Origin: Colias croceus
Taxonomy: Eukaryota; Arthropoda; Insecta; Lepidoptera; Pieridae
Direction of reading: 5' to 3'
DNA length: 64,000 bases
Assembly (NCBI RefSeq): GCF_905220415.1
Contig: NC_059566.1
Span: 3,100,001-3,164,000, forward strand
The notes under the pieces were generated by a model. It worked only from the letters and a program-made list of their open reading frames with translations. It searched no databases and was not told the origin of the DNA. Below, one piece after another: positions 24,775-36,700 of the stretch. How positions within the stretch are numbered: position 1 is the stretch's first letter; each line of letters starts with the position of its first letter. The position numbers were made by a program, and so were the translations under genes.

Positions 24775-27700
24775 ATGTTTGTAAGATAAGTGGTTGATGG
24801 ACAATCTGGTTTGAAAAATCACATATTTGAGCCAAACAGCGCACGGACCGCGTACACGGCCTTAATTAAAAATAACTTTTCTTATTTTCTCTCTCAGGTT
24901 GTCATAATATCGGAACAACAAGCCCAGCTGCTCCTAAAGAGCGACTCGCAGAGTGGTCGCGGGAAACAGCCGGTCGAATGCGGGGATATATTGAACAACA
25001 GCGGGTGTATGGAGTACCAGCCGACTAGCCGGCAGTTGAGCGTCAGTTTCAGGTATAAAATTGGTTAAAAATGTGTCAAAATTGTCAAAAAATTGGTCAT
25101 AAATGTGAAAAGTTGATCGAATGTGTCAAAAATATTGAAAGGGTCAAGAATGTCAAATTTGGCTCGTTTGACTCGTTATAATTAACTAGATAGTCATTAA
25201 GCAGCCGGTCGAATGCGGGGATATATTGAACAACAGCGGGTGTATGGAGTACCAGCCGACTAGCCGGCAGCTGAGCGTCAGTTTCAGGTAAGAAATTGGT
25301 TAAAAATGTGTCAAAATTGTCAAAAAATTGGTCATAAATGTGAAAAGTTGATCGAATGTGTCAAAAATATTGAAAGGGTCAAGCATGTCAAATTTGGCTC
25401 GTTTGACTCGTTATAATGAACTAGATAGTCAGTAAGCAGCCGGTCGAATGCGGGGATATATTGAACAATAGCGGGTGTATGGGTACCAGCCGACTAGCCG
25501 GCAGTTGAGCGTCAGTTTCAGGTAAAAAATTGGAAAAAGTGTCAAAAAAAAATGTGAAAAATGTCTCGTGTGTGTCAAAAATGTGAAAAGTTGGTCGAAT
25601 ATGTCAAAAATGTTAAAAGGGTCAAGTATGTCAATTTTGTCAACAATGTGTCGAATGTGTCAAATTTGTCAAAAATGTGTCGATTGTGTCCAACGTGTCG
25701 ATAAAAACATGTGGCTCGTTTGACTCGTTATAATGAACTAGATAGTCATTAAGAAGGGGATATATTGAACAACAGCGGGTGTATGAAGTATCAGCCGACT
25801 AGCCGGCAGCTGAGCGTCAGTTTCAGGTAAAAAATATAAAAGGTAAAAGCGGCGTGTGTCACTCGGGGACTGTGGCGGTTGCGCTATTGCATGCTATGCC
25901 TTCAAGCCACACCTCCGCCCGTCCCCGTGGGGAGCGTGAGGTTTGTTCGTTACGGAATTTCTCGATTCGGTCCCCGCGCTCAAGGCCCGCGATAGAAGCT
26001 ATGCAATAGCTTAAAAAATGTGAAAAATGTCTCGTGTGTGTCAAAAATGTCGAATGTCAAATTTGTGTCAAATGTGTCAAATACGTCAAAAATATGTAGA
26101 ATATGTCAAATTTGTCAAAAATGTGTCGAATTGGTCAATAATGCCAAATTTGTCAAGCTATAAATAACAAATATTAACCTTACAATTTAATGTTACAGGA
26201 ACATGCAATTGCGTAAAATAAAACGCGCCGAGAAGAAGGGCACGGAGAGTGTCATGGACGAAAAGTTGACTCTGCTGTTCCAGTCCGAGTTCAATGTGGG
26301 CGGCGGAGAGTTGGTGTTCCAGGTGAGTTGGAGAGAGAGAGAGAGAGAGGAGAAAGAGAATGAGTTGGAGAGATAGAGAGAGGAGAAAGAGAATGAGAGT
26401 GAGAGGGAGGGAAAGGGGGAGGGAGGGAGAGTGGGAGAGTGGGAGGGAGGGAGAGATAGTGGGAGGGAGGAAGAGTGAGAGAATTGTTGAATTTAATTTG
26501 ATTTGAATTTGAATTATTGATGGCAATTGTTTAATTTATCGGTATATTGTATTTTTGACTTCACGATATGGCAATTATTTAATCGATATTGTATTCTCGA
26601 TAAATGAATGCCCCAATTATTTATTATTTTAATCCCACAGGTGTGGACGCTATCCCTGCCCGTGGTGGTGATAGTGCACGGCAACCAGGAGCCCCACGGG
26701 TGGGCCACGGTCACGTGGGACAACGCGTTCAGTGGGCCTGGGCGGGTGCCCTTCGCTGTACCTGACAAGGTTACAAATTAAAGATTTTTAACGGATTTTA
26801 AAATCAATTTATTTATTACTCTGCGCGGTTTCACCCCCGTGGCTCCACTCCTGTTGGTCGTAGCGTGATGATATATAGACTATAGCCTTTCTCGATAAAT
26901 GGGCTATCTAACACCGAAAGAATTTTTCAAATCGGGCCAGTAGTTCCCGAGATTAGCGCGTTCAAACAAACAAACTCTTCAGCTTTATAATATTAGTATA
27001 GATAATAGATTTTTGAGTCATATACAGGTATTTCAATTAAAACAGATTCCTTTGTTGTGAATCATCAGTTATTTGTAATTGGGGTTTAAGAAATGTATAG
27101 TCTATGAGCTGTATTTTTAGACAACCAGTGTGTGTAACTATTGTATTAGAAAGAAGAAAATATAATTTGTTCTTCAATCGTGGGACAATGAAGTTTATCT
27201 ATATCTATAATATAAAAATGAATCGCAAAATGTGTTGGTAAGCGCATAACTCGAGAACAACTGAACCGATTTCGTTAATTCTTTTTTTATTACATTTCTT
27301 GAAGTACGAGGATGGTTCTTATGGAGAGAAAATGTAAAAATGCACCACGGGCGAAGCCGGGGCGGACCGCTAGTACAAAATAAAGTAAATTAACACATAA
27401 TATGAAAACGTTATAATGAATTCTTTGTTTTTTTACAGGTCACTTGGGGCCAACTCGCGGAAACTCTGCGCATCAAATTCTGCTCAGCCACGGGTGGGGA
27501 TCTTTCCGAGGATAACCTGAGATTCCTCGCTGAGAAGATATTTAGGTATTTCTCAAATTTATGATGTCATTATTGCTTTTATTATAACGTACAATTATAG
27601 TCGAGCCAATTTAATAGGCAACATTTGACGTCTATCAATTTTATCTTCGAAGATAATGTGAATTAATCGATACGGATTTGAAACATTTGTCAATCGAATT

Positions 27701-30700
27701 TATTAATTTATGATGATTTTTATTCACAAGTAATCAATGCATTCGATTCTAGATGTCAGATTTCGATTTTTAGAGTAACGTCTCTGGTATTTAAAAAGAA
27801 AAAAGGTTTATTGACACAAAATTGTAACGACGTCAGTTCTTCAATTCAGAAATTGTTTATTATGTTTAGTATGGTTTATCAGTAGAATGAAATCTTAAAA
27901 TTACTTGTATCGGTCATTATTATTACAAATATGTAATCATAATTGAAAAAAGTTAAGCAAATGTGCAGTTCTAACAAAACAAAATATCATGTTATTCTAT
28001 GTCGTCGTTACTAGGTTACGTTGTTGAATTTTGTTGAACTGTCAAATGTTGCCTATTAAAATGGCTCTACTATAATAACTTGACTCACAGTCACGTTCAA
28101 AAATTGTCTACAACGAAATAAAGTGTTAATTTCAATGAATGTCTATACTAATACTAATAATATTATAAAGAGGAAAGTTTTGTAATTATGTATGTATGTA
28201 TGTATGGTTTTCAAGCATAAACTACTGGACCGATTTTGATGAAATTTGGCACAGACAATCTTTAGACCCTGAGAAAGAACATAGTCTACCTTTTATTGCG
28301 AAATATGTACAAGAGCCGAAGCCGGGTCTTATATAACGATTGGATAAACTCAAACTCAAACATTTATGTTATATTTATCGCATTTACTATGGGGAGTGCT
28401 CTGAGGAATTGTTTGGAACATTACCCACCGCTGAGTTCCATTACCGCACAGCCCGCCATAAACAGAAATACCACCCTCACCACCTTGACTGCTGGCGGTC
28501 GACAACTGTGCGCTTTAAACGGAGCTTCTTTCCGCGCACAACAGTTATATGGAACCAGCTTCCTAGTACGGTATTCCCGAATGGTTACAATCTGGGGACC
28601 TTTAAGAAGAGAGTGTATTCTTTCCTAAAAGGCCGGCAACACACTCCCAATGTCCCTGGCGTTGTGGGTGCTTATGGGCGACGCTGAACGCTTACCATCA
28701 GGCGTCGCGTCTGCTCTGTTGCCTCCTCTCTCATAAAAAAAAAAAAAAAAAAAATTATTTATTCAATTAGACTTCTTCGAGAAGCACTTTTGAAACGTCA
28801 ATACATATTTTTAACATTTACCACCGATTCGGAAAGCAGTATCTATGGAGAAGAATCGGCAAGAAACTCCATAGTTGCTCTTTTAATCCATATATTCCTT
28901 AATGCTGTAATAGGCTCTCTGAACTAAGACGTTTTTTACATAATTCTTAAATTTAGCACTACTAAACTCTTTAATACTATGAGGAATTTTGTTGTAAAAA
29001 AGTATACCTTGACCCATAAATGAATTTTTAACTTTAGCTAACCGGTAAAATGGCATTATTCCTTGCATTAATTCCTTGTGCCATAACAGTGTCTATCTCC
29101 TACTCTTGTGTGTAAGTCTGCGTTTTTGTGTACATATAAAATATTATTATAGTCGAGCCAATTTAATAGGCAACATTTGACGTCTATCAATTTTATCTTC
29201 GAAGGGATGTAACTTGTATAAAAACATCGATTAAAGTGAATTAATCGATACGGATTTGAAACATTTGTCAATCGAATTTATTTATTTATGATGATTTTTA
29301 TTCACAAGTAATCAATGCATTCGATTCTAGATGTCAGATTTCGATTTTCAGAGTAACGTCTCTGGTATTTAAAAAGAAAAAAGGTTTATTGACACAAAAT
29401 TGTAGCGACGTCAGTTCTTCAATTCAGAAATTGTTTATTATGTTTATAATGGTTTATCAGTAAAATGAAATCTTAAAATTACTTGTATTGGTCATTATTA
29501 TTATAAATATGTAATCGTAATTTAAAAAAGTTAAGCAAATGTGCAGTTCTAACAAAACGAAATATCATGTTATTCTTTGTCGTCGTTACTAGGTTACGTT
29601 GTTGAATTTTGTTGAACTGTCAAATGTTGCCTATTAAAATGGCTCTACTATAAATATATACTGTGATGGTACAGTGATATTTTTGACGATCAAAAGATCG
29701 TTTGAAAAATTATTGTCGACTGTGAAAATAGTGTTCAATAATTTGAACAGATTTACGAACCCTTTTAGGTTAATAAATACTTCATTATAATTTAACTAGC
29801 TTTCCACCCGCGGCTTCGCCCGCGCAGTCAAAGAAAAACCCGCATAGTTCCCGTTCCCGTGGGATTTCTGGGATAAAACCCATCCTATGTCCTTTCTCGG
29901 GTATCAAAATATCTCTATACCAAATTTCATGCAAATTGGTTCAGTAGTTAAGGCGTGATTGAGTAACAGACAGAGTTACTTTCGCATTTATAATATAAGT
30001 ATGGATTAACAACCTTTGAATGTAAGCAACTTTTTAATTGCGTTGAATTTAATAATTAGGTATTGATAGTTAAAGTAAAGACAATGAATACATTTAATTG
30101 TGCCTTTTTATGTCTTTATGTCCCAATATTATAAAGCTGCTGAACTGAACGCTACCCCAGTTCTGCTAAATAATGTTATTTATCATATATCATCTGCCCC
30201 TTTCACAATAGGCAGTCTATACTAATATTATAAAGCTGAAGAGTTTGTTTGAACGCGCTAATCTCGGGAACTACTGGTCCGATTTGAAAAATTCTTGCGG
30301 TGTTAGATAGCCCATTTATCGAGGAAGGCTATAGGCTATATATCATAACTAAAACCACATATCTAAAACCAACAGAAGTGGAGCACTGCGGGTATAACCG
30401 CGGAGTAACCGCGGTCTTTTATTTGTTGTCATTGTACTTGTATTGTTTTGTTTCATGTTGTGTTGTTTTAATTTTTATTATTGTATTCTGTGTCAATTGT
30501 GTTTGTTATTATTGTGGAGTCAAATAAATGATCTTTCTTTCTATCTGAGTACAGCTAGTAGAGTGTATTTGCCCTTTGTCCCCTTTATTTGAGGCAGCCT
30601 ATAGAATATGTTCAGTATCACGACCAGGTCGAGTCTGCCCCTGAGTGCCCTAGAGCTGAACGCGACCACGGTCAGTTGGACCCAGTTCTGCAAGGACGCC

Positions 30701-33700
30701 CTGCCCGAGAGGAACTTCACCTTCTGGGAGTGGTTCTACATGGTGGTGAAGGTCACCAGGGACTATCTGAGGACGCTGTGGTGCGACCGGTGAGTACATG
30801 TGGATAAACAAACAAAAAACTGAATTTTGTGATGAATTTATATATTTTGACTTGTTAAAAGCGTTTCAAACTCAAAACATTTATTTATTCAATTAGACTT
30901 CTTCGAGAAGCACTTTTGAAACGTCATTACATATTTTTAACATTTACCACCGAATCGGAAACAAGTATCTATGGAGAAGAATCGGCAAGAAACTCCATAG
31001 TTGCTCTTTTAAATCATTTCAGTATTACAATTTAATTTTACAAAATATGTTAGAAACTATATTATCACAATATGCCAAAGAACTGTCCAGCCCCCCTAGC
31101 CAAGTGGATTTCTGTTAGCGTAGCGTTCAATAGAATAGACTACGAATGTATGAGATTGACGTAAGCTGTAGATAAACAGCTTACGTCAATCTCATACATT
31201 CGCAGTCTATTCTATTGAACGCTACGCTAACGGAAAGCCACTTGGCTAGGGGGGCTGTGGTTTTTACGCGACAACCCTCCATGGGTTTTTATCTTCCATA
31301 TATTCCTTAATGCTGTAATAGGCTCTTTGAACTAAAACGTTTTTTACATAATTTTTAAATTTGGCACTACTAAACTCGTTTGATAGGGTGTATCACTACA
31401 TATGATCAAAATTAAGATATTATACGTTGAGACAATAGTAGTGGACACATTAAATATTTTAACATTTACCACCGAATCGGAAACAAGTATCTATAGAGAA
31501 GAATCGGCAAGAAACTCCATAGTTGCTCTTTTAAATCATTTCAGTATTACAATTTAATTTTACAAAATATGTTAGTAACTATATTATCACAATATGCCAA
31601 AGAACTGTCCAGCCCCCCTAGCCAAGTGGATTTCTGTTAGCGTAGCGTTCAATAGAATAGACTACGAATGTATGAGATTGACGTAAGCTGTTTATCTACA
31701 GCTTACGTCAATCTCATACATTCGCAGTCTATTCTATTGAACGCTACGCTAACGGAAAGCCACTTGGCTAGGGGGGCTGTGGTTTTTACGCGACAACCCT
31801 CCATGGGTTTTTATCTTCCATATATTCCTTAATGCTGTAATAGGCTCTTTGAACTAAAACGTTTTTTACATAATTTTTAAATTTGGCACTACTAAACTCG
31901 TTTGATAGGGTGTATCACTACATATGATCAAAATTAAGATATTATACGTTGAGACAATAGTAGTGGACACATTAAATAAAAATAAATCATGATACATCAT
32001 CATTAATGAATTTACTTGCGTACTTTTTGAATATGTAGTATTCCGCAAGGTTCAATGCTGGGACCACTTGTATTTATAATTTATGTAAATGACTTAATAA
32101 ATATTCAGTAATATTTAGAACTATCAATGTGATTACTATACTAATAATATAAGCTATTTGTTTTAACACGTTAATCTTAACATAAATAAATAACATTACA
32201 GGCTAATCATGGGATTCATACAAAAGAAGCAAGCCGAGGAGATGCTCGCAAAGTGTCCTCCGGGAACGTTCTTGTTGCGTTTCTCCGATTCTGAACTCGG
32301 CGGCATCACTATTGCTTGGGTTGGGGGTGAGTTTTTAAACCAAATCAAATATTTTTTTAAGCTATTGCATAGCTTCTATCGCGGGCCTTGAGCGCGGGGA
32401 CCGAATCGAGAAATTCCGTAACGAAAAACCTCACGCTCCCCACGGGGACGGGCGGAGGTGTATGTATATGTATATTTATCAGCCATCTGGTTTCCATAAC
32501 ACAAGCGAAAGCTTATTATGGGATCAGATCGTGCCGTGTGTGAAAATTGTCCCGAAATATTTATTTTATTTTAATTAAAAATAAATTTTCATCACCAGAG
32601 GGCAACGAAGTGTTCAGCCTGCAGCCGTTCACCTCCAGGGATCTGATGCTGCGTTCCCTGGCCGACAGGATCCTGGATCTGGCTCAGTTGCAGTTCCTCT
32701 ACCCCAACGTGGCGAAGGACGATGTCTTCTCGAAGTACTACACTAAACCTGGTGAGTATACTTGGGTATTTGGGTATTTACCCAGGGATGTACGGGAAAA
32801 GGGGAATTTTTCAGGTTTTGTTGGGAAAAGTGTCATATGAAAAAATAAAGTAATAAGAAAGAGAAAAGTATTATATGCGCGATTTTATATTATTTTGATG
32901 ATGATGACATATAAGTTTATAAAGAATAGAGAAAAATCGATCACGAGGCGGGACTTGAACCCGCGTCCTTTCACGCCAAACCGGCACGGATGCCTGACCA
33001 ACTCAGCCACTCGTGATCCGCCAGAGCGATGAAATTTATTGTATTCTTTCAGTTTTAAGTGTCTTACGAATTTTTTCTATTCTTTATAAATTTATATTTA
33101 TAAAGCATTTAAATGTCATAAAACCAAATATATCAAATTCAATGATAATATATTTTTTTGTAAATAATATTGAATTATGATTGTATAAAAAACTAAGGTC
33201 TGCATGGAAAATTGGAAGATTTTTTTTTTTCGGAAAACTGGCCTATACTAGGTAAGTACGACTATGTGTAGCTGGTGCCCGTTATATTTCTTTCGCCATT
33301 TTGTAACTATATTCTAGGAACGGAAGGATGATAATATACCTACTACACTTACATTTGTAACTCATCATGACTAACGTGTGTAAGTAAGTGTACATGATGA
33401 TAGATAAGTGTACATGACTCTCAAAATTACTATAATAACAACTTTTCATGTTTGTGATTTGATTCTTTTAATTTACTATGTACGGTTATATATTATATTA
33501 CTAATTGCTCTGTGGGTTATATGCAAATATTATGTTTAGTAGCGTACCTTCACAAATTAATAATAAACTTTGTTTTGTATGTGTTAACTGTCAGATGTCA
33601 ATTGTCATGGTGTCAAAGTCATTACGGATATTGCCAGTTACAATTATTTTCGGTTAAGTTTTTGTTCTAAAACTATTGATATTTTTGTCGATATATAAAT

Positions 33701-36700
33701 ATTATGTATAAACTTCTAAATTGTTATATTTATTTATTGATATTTATTTTTTTTTTTGGCTTGTTTTTAACTGTCAAATGTGATGATTTATACTTTGATG
33801 TGCTTAATTGTGATACTTTTACTGTTGTGGTGGGTACAGGGTAATCAAGCGTACCTTTAATTTATAAATTTAAAAGTTTTATTTTATATTAATATTATAT
33901 TTATCTGTATATAGTAATTATAGTTTTATTTAATTCATATTTATATATATTATTGATATTTATTGTACTATATTTATATTTATATTATATTTTTAGATGT
34001 CAGATGTTAGTGTGAATTTTGATATCAATGCCGATTTATTATCCGATTCGTCGCTTTATAGCGAGGATAGTTTTCATAGTGCCATTCCTCCTCCTCTCGA
34101 TTTTTCCCTTTCCTCCTTTTTTAATGATGTCCCTAAAAATTTTAATGCCATCCACATTAATGCACAAAGTATTCCGGCACATTTTCCTGACATGCTCTCA
34201 GCGTTTACGTCAAGAAATATCCATGCCCTCCTTGTTTCAGAATCCTGGCTCAAACCGTGTCATCCATCAGCTGCTTATTCTATTCCTGGCTTTCACCTCA
34301 TACGCAACGATCGTGTTGGGAAGGGTGGTGGTGGCGTGGCGATCTACCTCCGATCTCATATCCCGTTTAAATTAATTTGCTCCTCCCCACAACCTCCTCC
34401 TTCCAATTCGACCGAACATCTCCTCATTGAAGTACACCTGCCACATTCCAAAATCCTCCTTGGCGTTTTTTATAGTCCTTCTCTCTCCATTGATTACTTT
34501 TCCTCTTTTGAAACCCTCCTTGATAACCTGTCTCCACAGTATGAGCATTTAATTTTTATGGGAGATTTTAACACATGCTTGCTTAGAGGTGACAGCCGTG
34601 CTAATAAGCTGCTCTCCATCCTCAACTCCCACAATCTCCACACACTTTCCTTAAATCCTACTCACTACTTTCCCGGTTGTAATCCCTCACTTTTAGATCT
34701 GATGATTGTCTCCCTACCCAACCTCATATCCAAGCATGGGCAGTGTTCTGCCGATGCTTTTTCCTTCCATGACCTTATTTACCTTTCATACAAGCTCCGA
34801 TCACCGAAATTCAAACCCTCCACTGTTTTGCTTCGTAATTTTGTGGGGATGGACAGAGATCTACTCCGGTCTGATGCGAAAAATATCTGTTGGCGTGAGG
34901 TCTACGAGGCAGAGCTCATTGATACGAAAGTGTCCTTATTTAACAAGCTGATTGTAGATTTATACGACAGACACGCGCCATTACGGCCAGTTAAAAAGAA
35001 GCACACACCGGCACCTTGGCTTTCACCTGAGCTAAAAAGCCTTTCGTTGAGGAGGAATCGTGCTAAATCCAAACTTAAAACTGCTCAAACGGACGAAGCG
35101 CGGGCAAAGTACAAACGTATACGTAATCGCTGCAATGTATTGTGCAGAGACGCTCAACGTCGTCATATCCACAAGTCTCTTGAGAACGGTGATTCAGTTT
35201 CTAACTGGAAATTCTTGAAAAGCTTAGGCGCTGGTAAAGTGACTCATAACTCTCCTAACAATCTCGACATTGAACAGCTAAATGGGCACTTTACATCGTC
35301 TCCTTCTCTTGAAACCAGTAAGAAAAACCGAACTCTTGCCAGACTCTCCTCGCTCCCTACTCCTGACTATCCTGCTTTCCTTTTCAGCCTTGTTACTGAA
35401 CGGAATGTTAATAAGGCGATATTGTCAATATCATCAAACGCAGTTGGCTGTGACCTTGTTAGCCGTAATATGATCATTCCTATCCTTGACCTCATTGTAC
35501 CCATCATCACTCACATATTCAACACCTCCATTTCCACTAGCGTCTTCCCAAGTGTTTGGAGAGATGCACAAGTTATTCCAATGCCTAAAAAATCTAATCC
35601 TAATTCCTTTTCTGATTACCGTCCCATCTCTATACTACCTTTCCTCTCCAAAGTCCTTGAACGTCTTCTTCATAACCAACTCACTTCTTTCCTTAATACA
35701 CACAATATCCTTAGTGATTTCCAATCTGGTTTCCGTCCTGGTCATAGTACGACTACAGCTCTTATCAAGGTTACTGACGACATTCGTGCTGGTATTGACA
35801 ATAAGAAGCTCACAGTACTGGCTCTGCTGGATTTCAGCAATGCCTTTACCACCGTCGACTTCGACATACTGTTGGGTTTGCTGCGTTTAATTAACATATC
35901 TCCTTCAGTAACTGACTGGTTTCGTTCCTACCTTACCGGTCGGAGGCAGCGTATCATGATAGGTTCTAAGCACTCGTCTTGGTGCGCAGTCTCTGCTGGT
36001 GTTCCGCAAGGCGGTGTCCTGTCTCCTCTCCTCTTCTCCATTTTTATCAATTCCTTATGTTCCCGATTGACGGCTCTGTACCATATATATGCGGATGATT
36101 TACAGATTTATACCCAGTCTACTATCGCTGACTTACCTAAAGCAATAGATTTTTGTAATAATGAATTAGCTTCTATACTTAGTTGGTGCGATGATTTTGG
36201 TCTAAAACTAAATCCTTCTAAAAGCAATGTCATCATAATCGGTAGTCCTTATCTTATTTCTGAAATCGACTGGGGTATTTTGCCTAGCGTCAAAATCGGT
36301 GGCGTAGTCTTGCCTTACCAAAAGGTAGTCAAAAACTTAGGTGTTCTGTTTGATCAAACGTTATCCTGGTCTAATCATATCCAGGAATTGAGCCGTAGGA
36401 TTTATGCCGCTTCCGCTACGCTCCGAAGGCTTCGTAACTTTTTGCCCATTCCCACTAAAATTATGCTAGCACAATCCCTTCTACTTCCTATTCTTGATAA
36501 CGCTGATGCATGTTTTCCTGATTTATCAGTAGAGCTAACTGATAAACTTGAGCGACTCCAAAATTTTTGTATTAGGTTTATTTTCGGCCTTCGGAAATAC
36601 GATCACGTTTCTATCTACAGAAAACAGCTCAAGTGGCTCCCCATCCGTTTTCGCCGGAATCTTCATTTGTTGCAATTACTGTTCCGTATCCTTTTTGATC

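Larger units (their letters stand above)
19421..24776 (+). mobile_element. CR1-like LINE, apparently with both ORFs intact
   Basis: Two plus-strand ORFs (20490-21605 and 21668-24583) are 62 bases apart and followed by a (TAAA)n tail at about 24741-24776. A 26-bp near-duplicate brackets the region: ATAACTTTTCTTATTTTC plus CTCTCA at about 19393-19420 and 24870-24896. The second copy is the pyrimidine tract of the exon 11 acceptor. The 5' boundary is inferred. A perfect hairpin CCGCGATCTAT...ATAGATCGCGG lies at 19478-19503. Confidence 0.85.
30941..31977 (+). repeat. 522-bp tandem duplication, two units
   Basis: The offset is a constant 522 bases: CATTTACCACCGAATCGG at 30941 and 31463, palindromes at 31088 and 31610, right edges ACATTAAAT at about 31453 and 31975. 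The units differ at only a few positions and in the palindrome loop. Each holds LINE 3' sequence plus a foldback. Confidence 0.93.

Noticed and set aside
24790..25068. Separate 92-codon gene
   Set aside because: It is STAT exon 11 with read-through on both sides.
30605..30789. Exon 15 acceptor at TATAG (30604), or at TTTGAG (30593), next to the pyrimidine tract
   Set aside because: Neither keeps the frame. 30604 is one base off with exon 14, and 30593 leads to a different frame without STAT motifs. The CACGACCAG acceptor at 30627 restores phase and gives the expected linker length.
32940..33018. tRNA gene on the minus strand (also 44282-44369 and 18495-18572)
   Set aside because: Each has A and B boxes but sits at the head of a repeated body shared with other copies, so they are SINEs.
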